From AC-32 sp963765785 (GTDB lineage Bacteria > Actinomycetota > Thermoleophilia > Gaiellales > Gaiellaceae), in assembly GCA_963765785.1 (NCBI GenBank), contig CAVXXW010000019.1:248001-312000 (forward strand): a stretch of 64,000 bases of DNA, in the 5' to 3' direction. The notes below the pieces were generated by a model that ran no database searches, was not told where the DNA came from, and saw only the letters and a program-made list of their open reading frames with translations. Positions 32,269 to 40,284 of the stretch are shown here, piece after piece (the first letter of the stretch is position 1; the number at the start of each line of letters is the position of its first letter). Both the position numbers and the translations under genes were made by a program.

Positions 32269-33212
32269 CGACCAGCCCGCTCGACTGGTACGCCGCCCGC
32301 GCTGCCGGCATCGCCGCCTACCTGATCCTGACGGTAGTGATCACGCTCGGGATGACGATGGCCGGCCGCAGGCCGTTGAAGCGCTGGCCGCGGTTCGCGC
32401 TCGAGGACGTCCACCGTTTCGGCGGACTGCTCGTGGGCACCTTCGTCGCGATCCACGTCGTGACGATTGCCCTCGACGCCTACCTGCCGTTCTCGCTGAC
32501 GGCGATCCTCGTGCCGTTCACCGCCCGGTACCGCATGCTCTACACGGCGCTCGGGATCGTCGCGGCGGAGCTGCTGCTCGCGCTCGCGATCACCAACCGC
32601 TACCGCGATCGCCTGCCGTACGCCTTCTGGCGCCGCGCGCACTACCTCAACCTCGCCGTCTGGACGGCGGCGACGATCCACGGCCTCGGGAGCGGCACCG
32701 ACCGCAGCACGCCGTGGCTGCTCGCGCTGTTCGCAGCGTCGGTTGCACTCGTACTGTCGGCCGGCGTGCTCCGCCTTCGCCACGGACCGAAGCTGGCCGC
32801 GGGGATCGCCGTGGCCGGCGTGGCGGCGGTCGTACTCGCGGCCGCCGGGCCGCTGCGCTTCTCGCCGAAGCCGTGGAACGCCCGCGCCTTCGCCGCGCCG
32901 ATCACGGGCCAGGTCGTGCAGAACGTCGGCTCGACGCGCGGGCTCGTCTCGGCGGCGGCCACCGCAAACGGGCGCCAGCGCGCGCTGCTTCGGGCCGACC
33001 TGCTGATCGAGCCCAACCGGCTCGACGCGACCTCCTTCCAGCTCGAGCTGCTCCCGAGCGGCATGCTGTGTACCGGCCGCGTGACGAAGGTGCAGTCGCT
33101 CGGGTTCGACGCCAAGTGCCTCGCCGAGGACGGCACGCGCCGCGTCGTGCACGCGAGCTGGAGGCTCACCAGTGGTAACCAGTTCCAGGGACAGGTCACG
33201 GTGCATGCGTAG
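32259..33212 (+). CDS. Ferric-reductase-like heme membrane protein with extracytoplasmic domain
   Basis: A 317-residue protein from TTG 32259. Six hydrophobic helices cover about residues 10-205. Histidine pairs one turn-set apart (ALEDVHRFGGLLVGTFVAIHVV and RAHYLNLAVWTAATIHGL) are the bis-heme pattern of the ferric reductase-like transmembrane family (YedZ/MsrQ, FRE). The C-terminal 110 residues form an extracytoplasmic beta domain (PITGQVVQNVGSTRG ...) with two cysteines (MLCTG and DAKC) that may bridge; it is not an FMN_bind domain. Association with ApbE implies flavin-linked electron transfer across the membrane. It overlaps genes on both sides. Confidence 0.78.
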   Translation: MHLTTSPLDWYAARAAGIAAYLILTVVITLGMTMAGRRPLKRWPRFALEDVHRFGGLLVGTFVAIHVVTIALDAYLPFSLTAILVPFTARYRMLYTALGIVAAELLLALAITNRYRDRLPYAFWRRAHYLNLAVWTAATIHGLGSGTDRSTPWLLALFAASVALVLSAGVLRLRHGPKLAAGIAVAGVAAVVLAAAGPLRFSPKPWNARAFAAPITGQVVQNVGSTRGLVSAAATANGRQRALLRADLLIEPNRLDATSFQLELLPSGMLCTGRVTKVQSLGFDAKCLAEDGTRRVVHASWRLTSGNQFQGQVTVHA

Positions 33213-35094
33213 GGCGCTCGCGGCGCTCGGGCTCGCGCTGGTCGCCGGCGGGTGCTCGAGCCATTCGACCGCGACCTCGACTCGCTCCGCGTCCACCACC
33301 CAGCCTCGGCCGACACAGCAGCGCTCGCGGGCACGGCTGCTGGTCTCGCCGCTCGGCCTGCCGCGCGTCCACTCCGCGACCGTGCCGGGCTACGTGCTCA
33401 TCGCCGACCGGAACAACAACCGCATCCTGCTGGTCTCGCCCGACAAGAAGGTCGTCTGGCGGGATGCCACGCTCCTCGGGCCCGACGACGCCTTCTTCAC
33501 GCCCGGGTACCGCACGATCATCACGAACGAGGAGTTCCACGACACGCTCGTCGAGCTCTCGCTCAAGACGCACGCGCGCGTCTGGGAGTACGGCCACGGC
33601 GGCGTGCCGGGCTCGAGCCCCGGCTACCTGAACACGCCCGACGACGCGTACCGCCTGCGCTCGGGCATCACGACGGTCGCGGACATCCAGAACTGCCGGA
33701 TCGTCCAGATCAGCCACGCCCGCAAGGTCACCCGCGTGCTCGGCGGGAGCTGTGTCCACGACCCGCCGCGGGGGTTCGCGAGCCCCAACGGCGACACGCC
33801 GCTGCCCGACGGCGGGCTACTCGTGACCGAGATCGGCGGGTGGATCGACCGGCTCGCGCCGGACGGGCGGCTGCTCTGGTCGATCCGCGCGCCGGTGCCG
33901 TACCCGTCCGACGCGCAGCTGCTGCCCAACGGCCGGGTGCTCGTCGCGTCGTTCTCGATCCCGGGGAAGATCGTGATCGTCGACCGCAGCGGGCGGGTGA
34001 CCTGGTCGTTCGGCTCCGCGAGCGGACCAAACCGTCTGGCGAAGCCGTCGCTCGCCGTTCAGTGGCCAAACGGGCTGATCGCCGCGAACGACGACTACAA
34101 CCACCGCGTGATCGTGATCGACCCGCGGACGAAGAAGATCGTGTGGCAGTACGGCCACACCGGCATCGCCGGCACCGCGCCGGGCTACCTGAACAAGCCC
34201 GACGGGATCGACCTCCTGCCGGCCACCGACCTAGTCGCGGCGAAGGCTCCGGCCCCTACGCCTGCAGCAAAGAAGCCGGCGGTCGTCGCAACGGTGCACG
34301 TGAACCGCGTCGGCTCGCTGCCCCAGCCGGTCTCCAAGCTGAGCGCGGTCGCCCTCCCGGACGGTCGGCTCGTCGCGCTCGGCGGGCTCGTCGGCGGCTC
34401 GTCATCCGACCAGGTGCTACTCGGGACGGCGGCGCACCTCCACCGGATCGCGAGCCTCCCCGCGCCGACGCACGACGCGGCGGCGGGAGTCGTCCGTGGG
34501 ATCGTCTACCTCTTCGGCGGCGGCCAGGCCGTGTCGACCGACGCGGTCGTGCGCGTGGATCCCTACCGCCGCACGGCGGTTCCCGCCGGAACCCTCGGCG
34601 AGCCGCTGTCCGACCTGGGCGCCGCGAGGGTCGGCGCGACGAACTACCTCGTCGGCGGGTACACGGGCTCGCGTTACGCGACCGCTGTCCTCCGCTTCCA
34701 CCCGGGCCTGCAGCCGACGGTCGCGGCCCGCCTGCCGACGGGGCTGCGGTACGCGGGCGTCGCGGCGCTCGGGCCGAAGCTCTACGTCGCCGGCGGGCTC
34801 ACCGTCGCCGGACCCTCGCGAGTGGTCTACGCGGTCGATCCGAGCACGCGCGGCGTGACGAAAGTCGCGACGCTCCCGCGGCCGCTCGACCACGTCGCGC
34901 TGGCGCCGCTCGGCTCACGCCTGCTGCTCGTCGGCGGCGGCTCGAGGCAGGTGCTCGCGATCGACCCGCGCGCCGGCACGGTCACGCGCGTGGCGAACCT
35001 GCCGCAGCCGCTGAGCGACCCCGCCGCGGTCGCCGACAAGGGCCGTGTGCTGGTCCTCGGCGGCGGGACGAACGCCGTCTACGCGCTCGGCTGA
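33205..35094 (+). CDS. Lipoprotein with NHL/PQQ-like and Kelch propellers
   Basis: A 629-residue exported lipoprotein. ATG 33205 gives MRRALAALGLALVAGGCSS with lipobox VAGGC, so Cys17 would be lipidated. The linker is Ser/Thr-rich. Residues about 50-340 form a first propeller of the arylsulfotransferase/PQQ-like type (VLIADRNNNRILLVSPDKKVVW, VIVIDPRTKKIVWQYGHTG, PGYLNKPDGIDLLP). An Ala/Pro/Lys hinge leads to a second propeller with Kelch repeats (LVALGGLVGG, VYLFGGGQ, YLVGGYTG, LYVAGGLTV, LLLVGGGS, VLVLGGGT). Probably a surface scaffold or sensor. It overlaps the preceding gene by 8 bases and the convergent gene by 16. Confidence 0.82.
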   Translation: MRRALAALGLALVAGGCSSHSTATSTRSASTTQPRPTQQRSRARLLVSPLGLPRVHSATVPGYVLIADRNNNRILLVSPDKKVVWRDATLLGPDDAFFTPGYRTIITNEEFHDTLVELSLKTHARVWEYGHGGVPGSSPGYLNTPDDAYRLRSGITTVADIQNCRIVQISHARKVTRVLGGSCVHDPPRGFASPNGDTPLPDGGLLVTEIGGWIDRLAPDGRLLWSIRAPVPYPSDAQLLPNGRVLVASFSIPGKIVIVDRSGRVTWSFGSASGPNRLAKPSLAVQWPNGLIAANDDYNHRVIVIDPRTKKIVWQYGHTGIAGTAPGYLNKPDGIDLLPATDLVAAKAPAPTPAAKKPAVVATVHVNRVGSLPQPVSKLSAVALPDGRLVALGGLVGGSSSDQVLLGTAAHLHRIASLPAPTHDAAAGVVRGIVYLFGGGQAVSTDAVVRVDPYRRTAVPAGTLGEPLSDLGAARVGATNYLVGGYTGSRYATAVLRFHPGLQPTVAARLPTGLRYAGVAALGPKLYVAGGLTVAGPSRVVYAVDPSTRGVTKVATLPRPLDHVALAPLGSRLLLVGGGSRQVLAIDPRAGTVTRVANLPQPLSDPAAVADKGRVLVLGGGTNAVYALG

Positions 35095-35465
35095 GCGTCG
35101 TCCGCGAAGAGCGGACGCAGCAGCTCGTCGAACGTTGCGCGGTCGCAGCTCGCGACCACGGCCGGCGTGAGGGCACGAACCGAGGCGGTGCGCGGGACGT
35201 GCATGGCGAGGCCGACCTCGCCGAAGTAGTTGCCCGGGTGAAGGACGCGGCGCGGGCCGAGATCCTCCTGGCTGACTGCGAACAGGCCCGAGAGCACGAC
35301 GTAGAAGCGCTCGGCGTCGTCGCCCTCATGGACGACCGCCCGCCCGGGCGGCACCTCCTCGCGCTCCATCCGCTTGGCGATCTCGCCGAGCTTCTCGCCG
35401 GGCAGGCCCGCCAGGAGCTCGACGCGCGAGAGCTCCGTCACGGTCGCGGGGACGAACCTAGGCAT
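35079..35465 (-). CDS. Cyclic-nucleotide-binding domain protein
   Basis: A 128-residue stand-alone cNMP-binding domain. LLAGLPGEKLGEIAKRMEREEVPPGRAVVHEGDDAERFYVVLSG is the first part of the beta-roll, and the phosphate-binding cassette is GNYFGEVGLAMHVPRTASVRA (F-G-E-x-G-L, R-x-A-S). No output DNA-binding domain follows, so it works as an adaptor or sensor. Class III cyclase domains at 50888-54700 could supply cAMP in the same cell, but the link is only suggestive. A 15-codon open frame with its own ribosome site ends 8 bases inside this gene's start. Confidence 0.8.
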   Translation of the reverse strand: MPRFVPATVTELSRVELLAGLPGEKLGEIAKRMEREEVPPGRAVVHEGDDAERFYVVLSGLFAVSQEDLGPRRVLHPGNYFGEVGLAMHVPRTASVRALTPAVVASCDRATFDELLRPLFADDAQPSA

Positions 35466-35505
35466 CGTCGCCCCGCTTGGTCGGCTCCGGGTTGTCGTGG
35501 GCCAT
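35458..35505 (-). CDS. Putative 15-residue upstream peptide overlapping the cNMP gene start
   Basis: ATG 35505, preceded by GGAG 4 nt upstream, encodes MAHDNPEPTKRGDDA and stops at TAG 35458-35460, inside codons 2-3 of the cNMP-binding gene (ATGCCTAG). The cNMP gene has no clear ribosome site of its own, so this could be a coupling leader peptide. Too short to be sure. Confidence 0.35.
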   Translation of the reverse strand: MAHDNPEPTKRGDDA

Positions 35506-35513
35506 GCAGCTCC

Positions 35514-35519
35514 TATTCT
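35514..35519 (+). promoter_or_regulatory. -10 element TATTCT for the NUDIX gene
   Basis: TATTCT, then 7 nt, then GTG 35527; no Shine-Dalgarno site. Confidence 0.5.
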
Positions 35520-35526
35520 TGCCGCC

Positions 35527-36042
35527 GTGGGCGAGCTCGCGGAGTGGAGGTTCTGTCCGCGCTGCCGCGAGGAGCTGCGGGGCGACGAGCAGCGGCTCGC
35601 ATGCCCGGCTTGCGGGTTCGTCGCGTACGCGAGCTCCAAGGCGACCGCGGGGGCCCTCGTCGAGGACGGCGAGGGCCGCGTGCTCCTGGCGCGCCGCGCG
35701 GAGGATCCGTTCAAGGGCCGCTGGGACATTCCCGGCGGCTTTCTCGAGGAAGGCGAGCATCCGGTCGACGGCCTGAAGCGCGAGCTGCGCGAGGAGACCG
35801 GGCTCGACGTCGAGCCCATGGACTTCCTCGGCGCCTGGATGGACCGCTACGGCGGCGACTCGACCGCGGAGGCGACGCTCAACCTCTACTGGACCGCCCG
35901 CGCGACCGGAGGCGAGCCTGCTCCGGCCGACGACGTCGACGGCCTGCGCTGGTTCGCGCGCGACGAGCTGCCCGGCCCAGACGAGCTTGCCTTCGAGAAC
36001 GTCCCGCTGGTCTTGGCCGCCTGGCGGCAGCGTGGCCAGTAG
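35527..36042 (+). CDS. NUDIX hydrolase with N-terminal zinc ribbon
   Basis: A 171-residue pyrophosphohydrolase. The zinc ribbon CPRC ... CPAC occupies residues 10-38, as in NudC-type NADH pyrophosphatases. The Nudix box GGFLEEGEHPVDGLKRELRE continues into ETGL and fits the GX5EX7REUXEEXGU consensus. The PIWDIPGG-like segment (GRWDIPGG) precedes it. It lacks the extra N-terminal domain of NudC, so substrates could be ADP-ribose, NADH or a modified nucleotide. The GTG start follows TATTCT by 7 nt. Confidence 0.85.
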   Translation: MGELAEWRFCPRCREELRGDEQRLACPACGFVAYASSKATAGALVEDGEGRVLLARRAEDPFKGRWDIPGGFLEEGEHPVDGLKRELREETGLDVEPMDFLGAWMDRYGGDSTAEATLNLYWTARATGGEPAPADDVDGLRWFARDELPGPDELAFENVPLVLAAWRQRGQ

Positions 36043-36112
36043 GCCGCGCGCGCCGCGAAGTTAGGCCGAACGGCTCATTGTCTGCACCCGCCCGCGTCCC
36101 GATCATGCACCC

Positions 36113-36271
36113 ATGACCGACCGGGGCCTGCACCGAGTCGAAGACGAGCTGGGCGAGCACTGGCTGCAGCACTGGCTCGAGGACGGGATCGCGGCGATCG
36201 AGGCCTACCTCGCGAAGCACGCTGCCTTCCTCACCTACCTCGACATCGACACCGCCGAGAGCGCCAGCTAG
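36113..36271 (+). CDS. Possible 52-residue acidic helical protein
   Basis: ATG 36113 opens a 52-codon frame, MTDRGLHRVEDELGEHWLQH followed by an acidic amphipathic stretch, ending with TAG. The composition is helix-forming with leucines and aromatics at heptad-like spacing and looks like real coding sequence rather than an antisense frame. No Shine-Dalgarno site is obvious. Function unknown; could be a small adaptor. Confidence 0.45.
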   Translation: MTDRGLHRVEDELGEHWLQHWLEDGIAAIEAYLAKHAAFLTYLDIDTAESAS

Positions 36272-36305
36272 ATCGCAATCCGAATCGGCAGCCGGGTTCG
36301 TACTA

Positions 36306-36390
36306 TCCGGCGCCGATGAAGCTCAGCTACCTCTGCTTGCGACGCCGACCAGAGAGGCCGGGGCGGCTTTTGCCGCCGCGGCCGTCTTAG
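36306..36390 (+). other. Possible short transcript with strong terminator hairpin
   Basis: TACTAT (about 36302-36307) lies 9 nt before an ATG that opens only 24 codons (MKLSYLCLRRRPERPGRLLP ...) ending at TAG 36388-36390, and the hairpin 36356-36383 lies inside it. This could be a leader peptide, a small RNA or chance. Confidence 0.3.
36356..36383. terminator. 12-bp GC-rich hairpin downstream of trxA
   Basis: GGCCGGGGCGGC (36356-36367) pairs with GCCGCCGCGGCC (36372-36383) with a TTTT loop and one mismatch. It lies 10 bases beyond the trxA stop, between convergent units, and is a likely bidirectional terminator. A tandem GTCTTAG follows at 36384-36397. Confidence 0.65.
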
Positions 36391-36393
36391 GTC

Positions 36394-36717
36394 TTAGGCC
36401 GCTGCCTCGGCGAGGCCGAGGCGCTCTTCCAGCATCGACTTCGGCATCGCCCCGACCGCGGCTGCCTGCGGCTCGCCGTCCTTGAACAGGATCAGGGTCG
36501 GGATGGACATCACGCCGTAGCGCTGGGCCACGGCGGGCTGCTCGTCGATGTTGAGCTTGACGACCTTCAGCTCGTTGCGCTCCTCCGCGATCTGGTCGAG
36601 CACGGGCGCGATCGCGTGGCACGGGCCACACCACTCGGCCCAGAAGTCGACGAGCACGGGCTTGTCGCTCTGGAGCACTTCCTGCTCGAAGGTCTGTTCG
36701 GTGACTGTGTCTGCCAT
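36394..36717 (-). CDS. trxA: Thioredoxin
   Basis: A 107-residue thioredoxin with the canonical active site WAEWCGPCHAIAP, the buried Asp in VLVDFWAEW and the cis-Pro in SIPTLILFKDG. Full family length. A Shine-Dalgarno AAAGGAC lies before ATG 36717, in contrast to the leaderless neighbours. It reduces cytoplasmic disulfides with thioredoxin reductase, which is not in the window. It diverges from ileS with 79 bases between starts. Confidence 0.95.
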   Translation of the reverse strand: MADTVTEQTFEQEVLQSDKPVLVDFWAEWCGPCHAIAPVLDQIAEERNELKVVKLNIDEQPAVAQRYGVMSIPTLILFKDGEPQAAAVGAMPKSMLEERLGLAEAAA

Positions 36718-36784
36718 GAAGTCCTTTCTACCTCAGTGTCCGGATGAGTGAAACGCCCCAGGGGGCGCCGATGTTCCCGCTCGG

Positions 36785-36790
36785 TACGAT
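36785..36790 (+). promoter_or_regulatory. -10 element TACGAT for ileS
   Basis: TACGAT, then 6 nt, then ATG 36797. There is no room for a T-box leader, which some actinobacterial ileS genes carry. Confidence 0.5.
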
Positions 36791-36796
36791 CGCCTG

Positions 36797-39700
36797 ATGT
36801 TCAAGCCCTTGCCGAGCGTGCCCGATCACCCCGCGCTCGAGCGGGAGATCCTCGAGCGCTGGGACGACGAGGGCACGTTCCGCAAGCTGCGCGAGCAGAA
36901 CGCCGACGGCCCTCGCTTCAGCTTCATCGACGGCCCGATCACGGCCAACAACCCGATGGGCGTGCACCACGCCTGGGGCCGCACGCTCAAGGACGTCTAC
37001 CAGCGCTATCACGCCGCGACGGGCCACGACCAGCGCTACCAGAACGGGTTCGACTGCCAGGGCCTGTGGGTCGAGGTCGAGGTCGAGAAAGAGCTCGGCC
37101 TCAACTCGAAGCGCGAGATCGAGGACTACGGGATCGCCGAGTTCGCGGAGCGCTGCAAGGAGCGGGTCGCCCGCTACGTCGGCGTGATGACGGAGCAGTC
37201 GAAGCGCCTCGGCCAGTGGATGGACTGGGGCAACGACTACCTCACCTTCTCGGACACGAACATCGAGTACATCTGGCGGTTCCTGAAGGAATGCCGGCGC
37301 CGCGACTGGCTCTACCTCGGTCACCGCTCGACGCAGTGGTGCCCACGCTGCGGCACCTCACTCTCGCAGCACGAGCAGGCCGGCGAGGAGAACTACCGGG
37401 AGCTCGAGCATCCCTCGCTGTACGTGCGCTTCCCGCTGAAGGACCGCGAGGGCGAGTCGCTCGTCGTCTGGACGACGACGCCGTGGACCTTGCCCGCGAA
37501 CGTCGCCGCGGCGGTCAAGCCGGACGCCGAGTACGGCCTGCGCGACGGCGGCTGGCGCCTCGCGAGCCCGGAGGAGAAGTACGACAACGTCGTCCAGGGC
37601 GAGGACCTGGTTGGCCTCGAGTACGAGGGGCCCTTCGACGACCTGCCGCCGCAGCACGACGTCGGCCACCGCGTGGTCCCGTGGGACGAGGTCGCGCTCG
37701 ACGAGGGCACGGGCATCGTCCACATCGCGCCCGGCGCCGGCGCCGAGGACTTCGAGCTCTCGCGCGTGCACGGCTTGCCGGTGCTGGCCCCGATCGACGA
37801 GTCGGGCCGCTTCCTGCCGGGCTACGGCCCGTTCGAGGGCCTCACCACCGACGGCGCGGCGCAGGCGATCGTCCGCGCGCTCGACGAGCGCGGCCTGCTC
37901 GTCGAGGCCGGCACGATCGTCCACCGCTACCCGATCTGCTGGCGCTGCAAGACGCCGCTCGTCTTCCGCGTCGTCGACGACTGGTTCATCCGCATCGAGG
38001 ATTTGCGCCAGCCGCTACTCGACGCCAACGACCAGGTCGCCTGGACGCCGCCGCAGTACAAGAAGCGGATGGACGACTGGCTGCGGAACATGGCCGACTG
38101 GAACATCTCCCGCAAGCGCTACTTCGGCCTGCCGCTGCCCTTCTACCCGTGCGGCTGCGGGCACCTGAACGTGATCGGCTCGCGGCAGGAGCTCGAGGAG
38201 CGGGCGACCGGCGGGCTCGAGCAGCTACAGGAGCTGCACCGGCCGTGGATCGACGAGGTGTCGATCAGGTGCGAGGCGTGTGGCGAGAAGGCGCGCCGGA
38301 TCCCGGAGGTCGGCGACGCCTGGCTCGACGCCGGCATCGTCCCGCTCTCGACGCTGGGCTGGGAGAGCCCGGAGCGGATCCCGCACGGCTACGGGAGGGG
38401 CGCAGCGCAGAACCTGACGGGCGCCGACCTGCCCGATCACGCGTACTGGGAGCACTGGTTCCCGGCGGACTGGATCTCAGAGAGCCGCGAGCAGATCCGG
38501 CTCTGGTTCTACTCGATCAGCGTCATGTCGATGACGATGACCGGCCGGCTGCCGTACCGGAGCGTGCTGACCTACGAACGCGTCCACGACGAGCACGGCA
38601 AGGAGATGCACAAGTCGACCGGCAACGCGATCGAGGCGAACGAGGCGTTCGAGCGGATGGGCGCCGACATCGTCCGCTGGCAGTTCTGCGCGCAGAACCC
38701 GAGCCAGAACATCAACTTCGGCTACGGACCTGCCGAGGAGGTCAAGCGGCGGCTGCTGACGCTCTGGAACTCGGTCGGCTTCTTCGTCACGTACGCGAAC
38801 GTCGAGCGCTGGGAGCCGAACTGGGGACCGCCGCCGCAGTCCGAGCATGCACTCGACCGCTGGCTCGAGGCGCGCACGGCGCAGCTCGTGAGCGAGACGC
38901 ACGCCGCGTACGTGCGCTACTGGACGCCGGCGGTGACGATGGCCTTCGAGGCGTACGTCGAGGACCTCTCCAACTGGTACATCCGCCGCTCGCGCCGGCG
39001 CTTCTGGGACGGCGACGCCGCGGCACTCGAGACGCTCTGGTGGTCGCTCGCGCAGGCCCTGCGCGTGGTCGCGCCCGTGATGCCGTTCCTGGCCGACCAC
39101 CTCTGGCGGACGCTCGTCCTCGACGGGCCGGAGTCGGTGCACCTGGCCGGCTGGCCGAACCTCGCCGAGCCCGACCGCGAGCTGCTGGACGAGATGGCCG
39201 CCGTGCGCCGTGTGGTCGAGCTGGGCCGCCAGGCGCGGGCGCAGTCGGGGCTGAAGCTCCGGCAGCCGCTGCGCCGGCTCGTGGTGCAGGGCGCCGAGGC
39301 CGCGCAGTCGCAGGCGGGCGAGATCGCCGACGAGCTGAGCGTCAAGGAGGTCGAGTTCGGTCCGGTCGAGGCGACGGAGCTGCGCGTGAAGCCGAACCTG
39401 CCGGTGCTCGGGCCGAAGCTCGGCAAGGAGCTCGCGGCGGTCCGCGCGAAGCTCGAGGCCGGCGAGTTCGAGGAGCTCGACGGCGGGCGGCTCCGGGTGG
39501 ACGGGCACGAGCTCTCGCCGGAGGAGGTGCTCGTCGAGCGCCGCGGCAAGGAGGGCTGGGCGGTCGCCGGCGAGGACGGCCTCACCGTCGCGCTCGACCT
39601 CGCGCTCGACGCGCAGCTCGAGCTCGAGGGCCGTGCGCGCGAAGCGATCCACCAGGTGAACACGATGCGCAAGGAGGCCGGGTTCGCGATCACCGACCGG

Positions 39701-39811
39701 ATCGTGCTGACGCTGCCGGCCGAGCTGGCCGAGCACCAGGACTGGATCGCGCGCGAGACGCTCGCCGACCGCGTGGAGCCCGGCGACGAGCTCGGGATCG
39801 AACGGGTCTAG
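36797..39811 (+). CDS. ileS: Isoleucyl-tRNA synthetase
   Basis: A 1004-residue class I synthetase charging tRNA-Ile. The first signature is SFIDGPITANNPMGVHHAWG (the HIGH motif reads HHAWG). The editing domain (about 190-420) has VVWTTTPWTLPANVA. A first zinc knuckle is WCPRCGTS, and another lies near IRCEACGEKARR. The KMSKS loop is KEMHKSTGNAIEANE, with EMHKS in place of KMSKS, a departure worth noting. The anticodon-binding domain follows (NWYIRRSRRRFWDG). The C-terminal domain (VELGRQARAQSGLKLRQPL) is typical of the longer, eukaryote-like IleRS branch. The stop shares CTAG with the convergent marR-type gene. Confidence 0.88.
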   Translation: MFKPLPSVPDHPALEREILERWDDEGTFRKLREQNADGPRFSFIDGPITANNPMGVHHAWGRTLKDVYQRYHAATGHDQRYQNGFDCQGLWVEVEVEKELGLNSKREIEDYGIAEFAERCKERVARYVGVMTEQSKRLGQWMDWGNDYLTFSDTNIEYIWRFLKECRRRDWLYLGHRSTQWCPRCGTSLSQHEQAGEENYRELEHPSLYVRFPLKDREGESLVVWTTTPWTLPANVAAAVKPDAEYGLRDGGWRLASPEEKYDNVVQGEDLVGLEYEGPFDDLPPQHDVGHRVVPWDEVALDEGTGIVHIAPGAGAEDFELSRVHGLPVLAPIDESGRFLPGYGPFEGLTTDGAAQAIVRALDERGLLVEAGTIVHRYPICWRCKTPLVFRVVDDWFIRIEDLRQPLLDANDQVAWTPPQYKKRMDDWLRNMADWNISRKRYFGLPLPFYPCGCGHLNVIGSRQELEERATGGLEQLQELHRPWIDEVSIRCEACGEKARRIPEVGDAWLDAGIVPLSTLGWESPERIPHGYGRGAAQNLTGADLPDHAYWEHWFPADWISESREQIRLWFYSISVMSMTMTGRLPYRSVLTYERVHDEHGKEMHKSTGNAIEANEAFERMGADIVRWQFCAQNPSQNINFGYGPAEEVKRRLLTLWNSVGFFVTYANVERWEPNWGPPPQSEHALDRWLEARTAQLVSETHAAYVRYWTPAVTMAFEAYVEDLSNWYIRRSRRRFWDGDAAALETLWWSLAQALRVVAPVMPFLADHLWRTLVLDGPESVHLAGWPNLAEPDRELLDEMAAVRRVVELGRQARAQSGLKLRQPLRRLVVQGAEAAQSQAGEIADELSVKEVEFGPVEATELRVKPNLPVLGPKLGKELAAVRAKLEAGEFEELDGGRLRVDGHELSPEEVLVERRGKEGWAVAGEDGLTVALDLALDAQLELEGRAREAIHQVNTMRKEAGFAITDRIVLTLPAELAEHQDWIARETLADRVEPGDELGIERV

Positions 39812-40239
39812 ACCGTCGCGTGGAGGTTCGCGACCGCGCGCGCGAGGATGTCCCTCAGCGCCCTTTGGTCGGCGGGCGGCAGCGCCGCGATCGCCTCGGG
39901 CGGCTCGCTCATCACCGCGAGCACCTGGTCGCGCAGCGCCACGCCGGCGGCGGTGAGGGTCAGCGCCTTGACGCGGCGGTCGTTCTTCGCGCTGCGGCGC
40001 TCGACGAGGCCGCGCGCCTCGAGCCGGTCGACGAGACCGGTCACGTTCGAGGCGTCGCAGAAGAGGCGCTCGGCGAGGGCGCTCATCGCGATCGGCTCGT
40101 CCGGGTCCAGCATGCGGAGCGCGTGCGCCTGCGCGAAGCCGACGCCGAGCTCGGCCAGGGCCGCTCCCGCCTTGACGCGCTGCGACATGCCGATCTCGAA
40201 GAAGAGCTTCTGGGCCTCGTGGGCCGGAGTCGTCGCCAT
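39808..40239 (-). CDS. MarR-family regulator divergent from an ABC exporter
   Basis: A 143-residue winged-helix regulator starting at ATG 40239 (MATTPAHEAQKLFFEIG). The helix-turn-helix lies in IAMSALAERLFCDASNVTGL, with wing RRSAKNDRRVKALTLTAAG. It has a complete promoter, TTGTCA-N18-TATCAT, 8 nt before the ATG. That promoter overlaps the exporter promoter, so it probably represses both itself and the ABC genes and is released by the exported compound, as in other MarR-exporter pairs. Its stop lies in CTAG shared with ileS. Confidence 0.88.
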   Translation of the reverse strand: MATTPAHEAQKLFFEIGMSQRVKAGAALAELGVGFAQAHALRMLDPDEPIAMSALAERLFCDASNVTGLVDRLEARGLVERRSAKNDRRVKALTLTAAGVALRDQVLAVMSEPPEAIAALPPADQRALRDILARAVANLHATV

Positions 40240-40247
40240 TGCCGCCC

Positions 40248-40277
40248 ATGATACTTGAGACGGTAGGTATTTGACAA
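40248..40277 (-). promoter_or_regulatory. Sigma-70 promoter for the marR-type gene
   Basis: TTGTCA (40277-40272) and TATCAT (40253-40248) are separated by 18 bases. The -35 hexamer overlaps the TTGACA of the divergent ABC promoter. Confidence 0.65.
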
Positions 40278-40284
40278 GCTCAAG
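40254..40284. promoter_or_regulatory. Candidate operator: CTTGAG ... CTCAAG inverted repeat
   Basis: CTTGAG (40254-40259) and CTCAAG (40279-40284) form a perfect 6-bp inverted repeat spaced 19 bases, spanning the overlapping divergent promoters. A natural site for the MarR-type protein. Confidence 0.45.

Noticed and set aside
36718..36796. T-box leader upstream of ileS
   Set aside because: Only 79 bases separate the divergent trxA and ileS starts and TACGAT sits 6 nt from the ATG; there is no room for a T-box.
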